Shown one piece after another: positions 55,018 to 64,000 of a stretch of 64,000 nucleotides of DNA (positions are counted from its first letter, which is position 1; each line of letters opens with the position of its first letter). The stretch comes from Cytobacillus gottheilii. GTDB lineage: Bacteria; Bacillota; Bacilli; Bacillales; Cytobacillaceae. Below the pieces are notes generated by a model. It was not told the DNA's origin, searched no databases, and saw only the letters and a list, made by a program, of their open reading frames with translations. The stretch covers positions 1,418,439 to 1,482,438 of the forward strand of contig NZ_LT800494.1 in assembly GCF_900166665.1 (NCBI RefSeq). The letters are read 5' to 3'. The translations under genes and the position numbers were made by a program.

Positions 55018-55064
55018 AACCTCCTTTCATTTCATACATATGAGATGAAAGGGGGTTCTTTTTT
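55018..55064 (+). terminator. 18-bp terminator stem overlapping the yqfC ribosome-binding site
   Basis: Left arm 55018-55035 pairs with right arm 55040-55057 (two wobbles), loop ACAT, then CTTTTTT ending directly at the yqfC ATG. The yqfC site AAAGGGGG is inside the right arm. A mother-cell SigE -10-like CATACATA lies in the loop (55033-55040). Confidence 0.85.
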
Positions 55065-55349
55065 ATGGCAAAAAAATGGGGGACTGTGCTGCGGAGCTGG
55101 ATGACAAAAAATATGGAGCTTCCTCAAGATGTCATGATGGATTTACCCCGGATAACAATGATTGGACAAATCCATATATATATTGAAAATCACCGAGGCC
55201 TGCTTTCGTTTTCGGATAAGGAAATAAGGCTTTTGCTAAAGCAGGGACAGTTGTTAGTGAAAGGGAAGGCTTTTGTCATAAAGACCATTTTGCCAGAAGA
55301 GATCATGCTTGAGGGGAAAATTGATCAAGTCACCTATCTCCCGGATTGA
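55065..55349 (+). CDS. yqfC: Sporulation protein YqfC
   Basis: 94 residues of the YabP/YqfC family: DVMMDLPRITMIGQIHIYIENHRGLLSFSDKEIRLLLKQG. In B. subtilis it is SigE-controlled and co-transcribed with yqfD. Ribosome-binding site lies in the terminator stem just before it. Confidence 0.94.
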   Translation: MAKKWGTVLRSWMTKNMELPQDVMMDLPRITMIGQIHIYIENHRGLLSFSDKEIRLLLKQGQLLVKGKAFVIKTILPEEIMLEGKIDQVTYLPD

Positions 55350-55404
55350 GAGGTGACTTGAAGTCATCCCCATTAGCTGCAAATCATGGATCAGGAGGAG
55401 CGCT

Positions 55405-56598
55405 ATGAAGAATCAATGGATTGAATTTTATAAAGGAGTAGTGACTGTTAAAGCAAACGGAAAAGGAATTGAACGGTTTATCAATTCTTTAACAAGAGAT
55501 AAAATACATATCTGGAATGTCAGAAGTCACGGCACGAGTGCAATCACCTTTCAAATGAATCTGAGGGATGCAAAAAAGATTAGGAAATATGCACGTGATA
55601 GTGAATGTAAATTAGAGTTTCAGCAAAGAGAGGGTATTCCTTTCTTATCGATTAGAATGCTCAGAAATAGCGGGTTTTTAATCGGAGCTTTTCTATTTCT
55701 GGTGGTAATAACCCTGCTTTCTAATATGGTATGGGGTATCGAGATTAAAGGAGCAAATCCGGCAACTGAATATAAAATTCAGAAAGAGCTGGAAGCGATG
55801 GGTGTTAAAACGGGGAAGCTGCAATTTTTTATCGATAATGTAGAAGGCATTCAGAAAGGACTTACGAATAATGTAAAAGAAATAACTTGGGTTGGTGTTG
55901 AGTTAAAAGGGACAACCTACCATCTTCAAGTGGTTGAGAAGAATGAACCTGAAAAATTAGAAGCTGTGGGGCCGCAGCATCTTGTCGCAAAAAAGAAAGC
56001 GATTATTGAAAATATGTTCGTTGAAGAAGGGCAGCCTGTCGTCAGTATTCATGATCGGGTTGTGCCTGGGCAATTACTTGTTTCCGGTTTGGTTGGAAAA
56101 GAAGAGGAGCCAGAGGTTGTATCTGCTAAAGGAGAAGTCTTTGGCGAAACATGGTACAAGTCTACGGTTACTTTGCCAATAAACAGTACTTTCCAAGTGT
56201 TTAATGGACAGGAGAAGGAAAAGCATTATCTTAAAATTGGTTCTTGGAGTATCCCAATTTGGGGATATGGAAAAGTGGAGTTTAAGGAGTATGAAAAAGA
56301 AGAGAACCAAAAGACACTGCGCTTCTTATCATGGGATTTGCCAGTATCTTATCGAAATGAGACCTATCGTGAGCGAGAGACGATTACTAGAGCTTATGCG
56401 GACAAAGAAGCTGTTGAAGTAGCAAAAGAAATGGCGCGGCAGGATATAAAATCACTCCTCGATGACAATGCTAAGATTAAAGGTGAAAAAGTTTTGCACC
56501 AATCTGCAGACAATGGTAAAGTTACACTATCAATACATTTCCAAATTATTGAGAATATTGCACAAGGACAACCATTTACCCAAGGAGATGCAGAATGA
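55405..56598 (+). CDS. yqfD: Sporulation protein YqfD
   Basis: 397 residues. Cytoplasmic N-terminal domain, one membrane helix at about 90-112 (GFLIGAFLFLVVITLLSNMVW), and a large extracellular domain. Family of mother-cell sporulation genes. Overlaps phoH by four bases (ATGA). Confidence 0.94.
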   Translation: MKNQWIEFYKGVVTVKANGKGIERFINSLTRDKIHIWNVRSHGTSAITFQMNLRDAKKIRKYARDSECKLEFQQREGIPFLSIRMLRNSGFLIGAFLFLVVITLLSNMVWGIEIKGANPATEYKIQKELEAMGVKTGKLQFFIDNVEGIQKGLTNNVKEITWVGVELKGTTYHLQVVEKNEPEKLEAVGPQHLVAKKKAIIENMFVEEGQPVVSIHDRVVPGQLLVSGLVGKEEEPEVVSAKGEVFGETWYKSTVTLPINSTFQVFNGQEKEKHYLKIGSWSIPIWGYGKVEFKEYEKEENQKTLRFLSWDLPVSYRNETYRERETITRAYADKEAVEVAKEMARQDIKSLLDDNAKIKGEKVLHQSADNGKVTLSIHFQIIENIAQGQPFTQGDAE

Positions 56599-57557
56599 CA
56601 GAAGATTTAAAAACAATGAATATGCATTTTGAAAATCCAAACGAAGCAATTGCACTGCTCGGCAACTCTGATAACAATATTAAATTAATTGAAGAAGAGC
56701 TTGAGGTTTCTGTTGTGACCCGCGGCGAATCGGTATATGTTTCAGGAACTGCTGAAAGAGTAGAGCTTGCAGGAAACATACTTGATAAGCTGCTGTATGT
56801 AATTCGCAAAGGAATTAACATCAGCGGGAGAGACGTCGTGTATGCCATTGAAATGGCGAAAAAGGGAACACTTGAATACTTCAGCGACCTATATGAAGAA
56901 GAAATTACGAAAAACGCAAAAGGCAAATCGATTCGAGTTAAAACGTTAGGACAGCGTCAATATATTAATGCAATCAGAAAGCATGATCTTGTCTTTGGTA
57001 TTGGCCCAGCCGGTACAGGTAAGACATATCTTGCGGTTGTCATGGCTGTCAGTGCTCTGAAAACGGGCCAGGTCAAACGCATTATTTTAACTAGACCAGC
57101 AGTTGAAGCTGGCGAAAGCCTTGGATTTTTGCCAGGTGACTTAAAGGAAAAGGTTGACCCTTATTTAAGACCGCTTTATGATGCTCTGCATGATATTTTA
57201 GGAACTGAGCATACTCAGAGGCTGATTGAAAGGGGAACGATTGAAATTGCTCCTTTAGCCTATATGAGGGGCCGTACACTTGATGATGCGTTTGTAATTT
57301 TAGACGAAGCACAGAATACAACGTTAGCACAAATGAAAATGTTCCTAACGCGCCTAGGTTTTGGATCTAAAATGGTTATAACAGGTGACCGGACACAGGT
57401 TGACTTGCCTAAGGGTGTTAAATCCGGGCTGATTGCAGGAGAAGAAATTTTAAAAGGCGTGCAAGGGATCTCGTTCATTCATTTAGAACAAAGTGATGTT
57501 GTTCGTCATCCACTTGTAGGAAAAATTATACAGGCTTATGAAAAAGCTGATCAGTGA
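56595..57557 (+). CDS. phoH: PhoH-family ATPase
   Basis: 320 residues. N-terminal KH-like RNA-binding part (about 15-80) and PhoH P-loop domain: Walker A GPAGTGKTYLAV, RPAVEAGESLGFLPG, Walker B FVILDEAQN and GDRTQVDLP. Probably an RNA helicase/nuclease accessory ATPase acting with YbeY downstream. Stop precedes a good terminator, so pgpH-ybeY-dgkA has its own promoter. Confidence 0.96.
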   Translation: MTEDLKTMNMHFENPNEAIALLGNSDNNIKLIEEELEVSVVTRGESVYVSGTAERVELAGNILDKLLYVIRKGINISGRDVVYAIEMAKKGTLEYFSDLYEEEITKNAKGKSIRVKTLGQRQYINAIRKHDLVFGIGPAGTGKTYLAVVMAVSALKTGQVKRIILTRPAVEAGESLGFLPGDLKEKVDPYLRPLYDALHDILGTEHTQRLIERGTIEIAPLAYMRGRTLDDAFVILDEAQNTTLAQMKMFLTRLGFGSKMVITGDRTQVDLPKGVKSGLIAGEEILKGVQGISFIHLEQSDVVRHPLVGKIIQAYEKADQ

Positions 57558-57564
57558 ATATATG

Positions 57565-57593
57565 CCGCCAGGAGATCTGGCGGTTATTTTTTT
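57565..57593 (+). terminator. phoH terminator
   Basis: CCGCCAG-GAGAT-CTGGCGG then TTATTTTTTT. Confidence 0.9.
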
Positions 57594-57899
57594 GCAACAG
57601 AAAGAAAGAATAAATTAATACTTTTGATTTTAATGAGTGCCATTAAAACCATTTATTAATCTTCTACCTGCAATATTCTATATAGTAATGGGAGACCGTT
57701 TGGGCTCGCTTTTCCTGAATATATTTTAATAATTTTTGGTATAATTTGCTATTATCTATCAGATTAGGTTACCCTATTAGTAATGAAGTATGAAAACTTT
57801 CTGTCATTTTAATGAAATTTGTCTAAAAAGCTGATATTATTTTACATAATTATAGATATAGCGCAAACGTCATATTGTGGTATGGTAGGAGGGATCTTT
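57594..57899. promoter_or_regulatory. pgpH upstream region with a perfect -10
   Basis: TATAAT at 57740-57745, with TGAATA (57716-57721) 18 bp before it. About 155 bases of untranslated leader to the pgpH start. No riboswitch class recognised. Confidence 0.4.
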
Positions 57900-60095
57900 T
57901 TGGATAAGCTGCAGCGGAATATGGCTAAAATAAGAAATCTGCTTAATGTTAAGATGTTTAAATTATTGCTGTTTGTTGTTTTAGGAGTTGTTTTATATCT
58001 TTCTATGTTCGCGAATGTCAGACCAGAAATGTTAAATTTGAGTTTGTTCTCTGTTTCGGAGCAAACCATTCGATCTCCTATCACCGTTGAGGATAAAGAA
58101 AGCACTGAGTTAAAGAAAAAAGAGGCGGAGAACCAGGTACAGGATGTCTATGTTGTCAAAAAAGAAATTACTCAAAATCGTGTTGACCTAGTCACATCCA
58201 TTTTTAGTTCTGCAACTGAGGTAAATGATGAGATTGAAGAGGAGCTGGCTGAAAGAGAAAAAGCCGCTCAGGAGATCGCTGAAAATACAGAAGACGAAGC
58301 TGCTGAGATTGAAGAACCAACCATAGACGAAAAGCTCTCCCTTATGAAAGAAAAGCTAACAGAAGGTGTAACAAAGGAAGTGTCGGATCAATCACTTCGG
58401 GCACTCCTGCAGGCTGGACAGGATGATTTAAGCATTGCGCATGATCTAACCGTTACCTCCATTAATAACGTGATGCAATCTCGTATTCCGGCTGATGAGG
58501 TAGAGAATGCAAAGAAGAGGCTTGAAGAAGAGCTTAAGCTGACAAGTATGAGCACCGGTTTGAAGACAGCTGCCATTGAGCTCGGCCGATATGCCGTTTA
58601 CCAAAATGAATTTTACGACCCTGCTGCTACACAGGAAATGAGACAGCAGGCTATTGAAAGTGTAGAACCGGTAAAGATCTTACAAGGACAGATTCTTGTT
58701 GAGCAAAATCAGCTGATTAGCCGGGATGTATTCAGACAGCTTGAGTTAGTTGGTCTGACAGACAATGAAAATTCAGTTCAATCTTATTTTGGACTATTAC
58801 TTATCATTATCCTTATTTTAGGAGCCATCTATTACTATTTTCATGAGCATGATGTAAAAGCGGAAAAGAAGCAAAGTCAGCTCTTGTTATTTAGTCTGAT
58901 TTTAGTTCTGTCCACATTGCTTATGAAAGCAATTAGCTTTTTTCACGACCTCGATTACTCAGAAATTGTTTACATATTTCCAGCCGCAATGGGAGTCATG
59001 TTAATCAAGATATTGATAAATGAAAAGCTTGCGATCTTTTTTACAATTATTAGTACGTTGTGCGGCTGTATTATTTTTAATGAAGGCATCACAGGTACAC
59101 TCCATGTCACAGCCGGGATCTATATACTATGCAGTGGAATGGCAGGAATTCTTTTCTTAACAAATCATAATCATCGCTCAAAAATTTTGCAGGCAGGTCT
59201 TTTTGTATCGATTGTAAATATCATTGTTATTTTCTCATTGCTATTTTTGCGTAATGGTCAGTATGATCCACTAGAGTATGGTTTCTATTTTGCAGCAGCT
59301 TTGATTTCAGGTATTGCTTCAGCAGTATTAACGATTGGGTTTCTTCCATTTTTCGAGACAGGATTTGGAATGCTGTCGGCAATGAAGCTAATTGAGCTGT
59401 CAAATCCGAACCATCCTTTATTGAGAAAAATTTTAACAGAGGCTCCTGGTACTTATCATCACAGTGTAATGGTTGCGAATTTATCGGATTCTGCTTGCGA
59501 GGCGATTGGAGCTAACGGTCTTCTTGCACGAGTAGGCTGTTATTATCATGATATTGGCAAGACGAAAAGGCCTCAGTTTTTTATTGAAAATCAGATGAAT
59601 ATCGAAAACCCTCATGATCGTCTGCCGCCGCAAACGAGTAGAAATATTATTATTGCTCATGCAGCGGATGGAGCTGAAATGTTAAAAAAACACAAAATGC
59701 CCAAGGAAATTATTGATATCGCTGAGCAGCATCATGGCACAACCTTGCTTAAGTTCTTTTTCTATAAGGCGAAGGAGAAAGGGCTGGATGTGAAAGAAGA
59801 GGACTACCGCTATCCAGGTCCAAAAGCACAAACAAAGGAAGCTGCGGTCATTGGGATTGCCGATAGTGTTGAAGCAGCTGTAAGATCCATGTCAACCCCT
59901 ACTCCAGAGCAGATTGAAGATTTAATCAAGAAAATTATTGCCGATCGACTGCAGGATGGTCAGCTTAATGAATGTGATTTAACGTTAAAAGAGCTTGAAA
60001 TTGTTGCTCAATCATTTAGTGAAACATTAAATGGAATATTCCATTCTCGCATTGAATATCCCGAAATGACAAAACAGAAGGTGAAGGAAGCATGA
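57900..60095 (+). CDS. pgpH: Cyclic-di-AMP phosphodiesterase PgpH (7TM-HD family)
   Basis: 731 residues from the TTG at 57900 (AGGAGGG just upstream). One anchor helix, a ~280-residue extracellular 7TMR-HDED domain, seven membrane helices (about 310-490), and a cytosolic HD domain with [33 protein letters not shown] and EQHHGTTLL. It cleaves c-di-AMP to pApA and so tunes potassium and turgor control. B. subtilis yqfF. Overlaps ybeY by four bases. Confidence 0.95.
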   Translation: MDKLQRNMAKIRNLLNVKMFKLLLFVVLGVVLYLSMFANVRPEMLNLSLFSVSEQTIRSPITVEDKESTELKKKEAENQVQDVYVVKKEITQNRVDLVTSIFSSATEVNDEIEEELAEREKAAQEIAENTEDEAAEIEEPTIDEKLSLMKEKLTEGVTKEVSDQSLRALLQAGQDDLSIAHDLTVTSINNVMQSRIPADEVENAKKRLEEELKLTSMSTGLKTAAIELGRYAVYQNEFYDPAATQEMRQQAIESVEPVKILQGQILVEQNQLISRDVFRQLELVGLTDNENSVQSYFGLLLIIILILGAIYYYFHEHDVKAEKKQSQLLLFSLILVLSTLLMKAISFFHDLDYSEIVYIFPAAMGVMLIKILINEKLAIFFTIISTLCGCIIFNEGITGTLHVTAGIYILCSGMAGILFLTNHNHRSKILQAGLFVSIVNIIVIFSLLFLRNGQYDPLEYGFYFAAALISGIASAVLTIGFLPFFETGFGMLSAMKLIELSNPNHPLLRKILTEAPGTYHHSVMVANLSDSACEAIGANGLLARVGCYYHDIGKTKRPQFFIENQMNIENPHDRLPPQTSRNIIIAHAADGAEMLKKHKMPKEIIDIAEQHHGTTLLKFFFYKAKEKGLDVKEEDYRYPGPKAQTKEAAVIGIADSVEAAVRSMSTPTPEQIEDLIKKIIADRLQDGQLNECDLTLKELEIVAQSFSETLNGIFHSRIEYPEMTKQKVKEA

Positions 60096-60562
60096 GTTTA
60101 AATATTGATTTTTTGGATGAAACGAATGAAATTTCAGCTCAGGATCAAGGTCAAATCGAAAAGCTGTTAAATTTTGCAGCAGAAAAAGAAAGTGTGGAAA
60201 GTGAAACGGAGGTGTCGATCACTTTTGTCACAAATGAAAGAATACAAGAGATAAATAGAGAATACCGAGATAAAGACAAGCCTACCGATGTGATCTCATT
60301 TGCGATGGAAGAGCTCGGAGAAGGTGAAGTAGCCTTATTAGGAATTGAAATGCCAAGAGTCCTCGGAGATATAATCATCTCAATTGAAAAAACAAAAGAA
60401 CAGGCAGAAGAATATGGACACAGCTTTCAGCGGGAGTTAGGATTTCTTGCACTGCACGGCTTCTTACATCTTTTAGGGTATGATCATGAAACTGAAGAAG
60501 ACGAAAAAATCATGTTCTCTCGTCAGAAGGTTTTACTGGATGAATTCGGCCTCGAAAGATAA
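60092..60562 (+). CDS. ybeY: Endoribonuclease YbeY
   Basis: 156 residues; zinc site [11 protein letters not shown] (HxxxHxxxxxH) complete. Needed for 16S rRNA 3' processing and 70S quality control. B. subtilis yqfG. Overlaps pgpH at ATGA and dgkA by 23 bp. Confidence 0.97.
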   Translation: MSLNIDFLDETNEISAQDQGQIEKLLNFAAEKESVESETEVSITFVTNERIQEINREYRDKDKPTDVISFAMEELGEGEVALLGIEMPRVLGDIIISIEKTKEQAEEYGHSFQRELGFLALHGFLHLLGYDHETEEDEKIMFSRQKVLLDEFGLER

Positions 60563-60938
60563 AAAGTATAAAGGGTTAAAAGCCGTTGCAAAGTCTTTTT
60601 CTTATGCTGCAGAGGGGCTTTCATCGGCTTCTCGAAGTGAACGAAACTTGAAAGTTCATCTGCTGATTATGCCGATGATCGTTGGTACTGGCTTTTTCTT
60701 TTCAATCAGCAGATATGAATGGCTTGTAGTGATCTTAGTAATTGGCGGCATGATCGCGCTTGAGCTTATGAATACGGCAGTCGAGCGAGTAGTTGATCTA
60801 GTGACTGACCAGTATCATCCATTGGCAAAGCAAGCAAAAGACATTGCAGCAGCTGCAGTTCTTGTTTATGCCATAACCGCTATTGTGATCGGTGTCATGA
60901 TCTTTGTGCCCAAAATAATTGATAGTATCGGTTTGTAA
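60540..60938 (+). CDS. dgkA: Undecaprenol/diacylglycerol kinase
   Basis: 132 residues from the ATG at 60540 (AGAAGG upstream, inside ybeY). Three membrane helices and the family motif [22 protein letters not shown] with the catalytic Glu. In Gram-positives the main substrate is undecaprenol, recycling the cell-wall lipid carrier. Confidence 0.95.
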   Translation: MNSASKDKKYKGLKAVAKSFSYAAEGLSSASRSERNLKVHLLIMPMIVGTGFFFSISRYEWLVVILVIGGMIALELMNTAVERVVDLVTDQYHPLAKQAKDIAAAAVLVYAITAIVIGVMIFVPKIIDSIGL

Positions 60939-60941
60939 AGG

Positions 60942-60963
60942 CTGCCATTTTGGCAGTTTTTTT
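60942..60963 (+). terminator. Terminator after dgkA
   Basis: CTGCCA-TTT-TGGCAG followed by T7. Confidence 0.9.
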
Positions 60964-61004
60964 AGGTGAAATAGATTGGGGGACTGATCGATATCTAGTT
61001 GCAG

Positions 61005-61250
61005 GTAAACCGTTTTGTGATTAGAGTGTAAACAGGCCATTATTATTCAAATATGGTAAATGGAGTCGCGATAAGTGCGTAAACAAGACAGTGTTATCCA
61101 GATGCTGGTAAATGTGTTCGCGATAAGAGTGAAAACCCCTCTATTATCCAGATGAGGGTAAACAGAGTCGCGATAAGAGTGTAAACATGCCACTGATATC
61201 CTGATACTGTTAAATTGTGTAGCGATAAGTGCGTAAACAATACAAAACAA
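61005..61250 (+). repeat. Imperfect tandem array, ~51-bp period, five units
   Basis: Units start at 61005, 61056, 61108, 61158 and 61209 with the recurring core GCGATAAGAGTGTAAAC (variants T for A and C for T) and a GTAAAC/GTAAAT start. A partial unit precedes at about 60980. No coding potential; both strands carry only chance frames. Confidence 0.85.
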
Positions 61251-61332
61251 AACTCCTTCTTGAGATGGATTCCCATCTAATAATCAGAGCCAAACAAATA
61301 TCTTCATTGTAATAAAAGGTTTGATAACCCCC

Positions 61333-61455
61333 GAAGTCAGTATTCCGGTAAGTTGGTTAACTAATCTTCATTATCACCTCAGAAGTCATCGATTCAGAGT
61401 CACATGGATAAATATTATTGGAATAGCGATAGAAGTCAGCGGTTCGAAGTAAGTT
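61333..61455 (+). repeat. Degenerate second array, three GAAGTCA units at ~50 bp
   Basis: GAAGTCAG..GGTAAGTTG at 61333, GAAGTCATCGATTCAGAG at 61382, and GAAGTCAGCGGTTCGAAG..TAAGTTG at 61432. Only the first ~25 bp of each unit match. Confidence 0.5.
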
Positions 61456-61656
61456 GTACAATAAATAACCACTTGCCTCTTACTAATTGTTAAAGAACAG
61501 CAAAGATTTTGTAAACACTGTCATTACCTATTTGAAACCGTTGCCTAAATCGGCTAAAATAACAGAACAGCAAACAATTAGGGCTAATTCATTAACTGAA
61601 TTTTCAAATTTTTTATTACAATTTGGCAACAACCCATGAAATTGTTTTTGAAATGA

Positions 61657-63010
<1,354 letters not shown>

Positions 63011-63161
63011 TTCTCTTATCTAAAATATTATCGTTATTCATGTTCAATGAACGATTTTAATTTACAAATTTTTCGTCTTATGATTTTTAAAAGACAGGCT
63101 ATGATAATGTTAAGGAATCATAATTGCATTGCTAGTTAAAAACGGAAAGGTGGGGTTATCG

Positions 63162-63305
63162 ATGATGGAATTTACCTGGAAGGTCTTTTCGCAAACAGGT
63201 AATATTGACACATATCTTCTTTTTAAGGAATTGCAAAAGGAAACAAGTGATATACCCGGAAATCAGGACGAAGAGCTAGCAGAGGTTGATTTTCCCATCT
63301 CATAG
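63162..63305 (+). CDS. yqzL: YqzL-family protein
   Basis: 47 residues read directly (ATG at 63162; the next codon is also ATG). AAAGGTGGGG upstream. The start FTWKVFSQTGNIDTYLLFKE is the conserved YqzL pattern; acidic tail. Always between era and recO in Bacillus. Function unknown. Confidence 0.92.
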   Translation: MMEFTWKVFSQTGNIDTYLLFKELQKETSDIPGNQDEELAEVDFPIS

Positions 63306-63335
63306 GATTGTCTAAATATAGGGATGGTGACGAAT

Positions 63336-64000
63336 ATGCTTGAAAAATGTGAAGGCATAGTCATTAGAACAGCGAATTATGGAGAAAGCAATAAAATCGT
63401 TACCTTATATACGCGCGAATGGGGAAAGGTTGGGATGATGGCACGCGGAGCAAAAAAGCCGAATAGCAGGCTCTCCGCCGTCACCCAGCCTTTTACATAT
63501 GGATATTTTCTTATGCAAAGAGGGAGCGGGCTGGGTACGATGCAGCAAGGAGAAATGATTTCCTCGATGCGATCGATTAAGGAAGATATTTTCCTTACGG
63601 CTTATGCTGCGTATATTGTAGAACTCTTAGATAGAAGTGTTGAAGATCGAAAGCCAAATCCATTTTTATTTGAGCTATTATTTCAATCGTTGAATCTGAT
63701 TAATGAAGGCTATGATCCCGACATTATTGTGAATATTTTTGAGATGAAAATGCTGAATACACTCGGGTTATATCCGGTGTTAAATCAGTGTGCGGTTTGC
63801 GGAAGTGCCGATGGGCATTTCTCTTTTTCTATTCGTGAAGGTGGTCTTATATGCCATCGCTGCCTTGAGAAGGATCCGTACCATTACAAACTATCACCTG
63901 CAGCGGTCCGGTTGTTAAGGGTGTTTTATTATTTTGATTTATCGAGACTAGGAGATATATCAGTCAAAGAAGAAACGAAGGCAGAATTGAAGAAAATCAT
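63336..64000 (+). CDS. recO: DNA repair protein RecO (3' end beyond the window)
   Basis: 221 codons visible, no stop before base 64000. Starts [21 protein letters not shown]-terminal OB-fold to about residue 80; zinc site NQCAVCGS .. CHRCLE (CxxC..CxxC) near 150-175. Loads RecA with RecR and anneals SSB-coated DNA. The last ~30 residues lie past the edge. Confidence 0.95.
   Translation, partial: MLEKCEGIVIRTANYGESNKIVTLYTREWGKVGMMARGAKKPNSRLSAVTQPFTYGYFLMQRGSGLGTMQQGEMISSMRSIKEDIFLTAYAAYIVELLDRSVEDRKPNPFLFELLFQSLNLINEGYDPDIIVNIFEMKMLNTLGLYPVLNQCAVCGSADGHFSFSIREGGLICHRCLEKDPYHYKLSPAAVRLLRVFYYFDLSRLGDISVKEETKAELKKI

Noticed and set aside
61005..61250. Possible CRISPR array
   Set aside because: Entire ~51-bp units are repeated with drift; there are no short identical repeats separated by unique spacers and no cas genes.
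61047..61276. Overlapping minus-strand frames with repeated VFTLIA / SYRDSVY segments
   Set aside because: They only reflect the 51-bp tandem array, whose unit (51 or 52 bp) does not keep one frame reliably; no ribosome-binding site.

Overview
The window looks like chromosome from an endospore-forming, naturally competent member of the Bacillaceae (low-GC Firmicutes) outside the B. subtilis group proper. The basis is a long, nearly unbroken block from about 21.4 kb to the right edge with the gene order known from Bacillus: sda-yqeG-yqeH-aroE-yhbY-nadD-yqeK-rsfS-yqeM / comER / comEA-EB-EC / yqzM / holA / rpsT / gpr-spoIIP-yqxA-lepA-hemW-hrcA-grpE-dnaK-dnaJ-prmA-rsmE-mtaB / deoC / yqeW / rpsU-yqeY / nfeD-floA / yqfC-yqfD-phoH-pgpH-ybeY-dgkA / cdd-era-yqzL-recO. 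Genus cannot be fixed from the sequence alone.

Left part (1-21 kb) is accessory. It holds an ECF sigma/anti-sigma pair; a MerR regulator with its own 19-bp-spacer promoter; a LysR regulator divergent from a MetX-like hydrolase; and two GNAT acetyltransferases, each behind a different RNA switch (a T-box leader and a leader-peptide attenuator). It continues with a decayed flavodoxin-fold oxidoreductase, a chemotaxis receptor, a SAM-riboswitch operon (flavin monooxygenase plus ATP-grasp ligase), two M3 oligopeptidases, cwlC, a propeller lipoprotein, and the pssA/psd pair for phosphatidylethanolamine. Short hairpin/GGGGCAGGTTAG elements are scattered only through the first 8 kb.

Right part (21-64 kb) is housekeeping and development: ribosome assembly (yqeH, yhbY, rsfS, lepA, era, ybeY, rpsT, rpsU, rsmE, prmA), NAD synthesis, DNA uptake (comE), replication/repair (holA, recO), sporulation (sda, gpr, spoIIP, yqxA, yqfC, yqfD), the CIRCE-controlled heat-shock operon, a SigW-type membrane-stress operon (nfeD-floA), and c-di-AMP turnover (pgpH). 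Three copies of a ~135-bp dispersed Bacillus repeat lie at 14.5, 41.6 and 46.7 kb, and a 51-bp-period tandem array fills the dgkA-cdd gap.

The observations most worth following are the SAM-riboswitch LLM/ATP-grasp operon, the +X+ leader-peptide attenuator before a GNAT gene, the T-box controlling another GNAT gene, an apparent CTG start for nadD, DnaA boxes beside sda, a terminator stem that contains the yqfC ribosome-binding site, and the tandem arrays. Several small genes (sda, yqzM, yqzL, two small membrane or hydrophobic peptides, the leader peptide) and two larger ones (full-length nadD, edge-truncated recO) were read directly from the bases. No tRNA, rRNA, insertion sequence or CRISPR array was seen.
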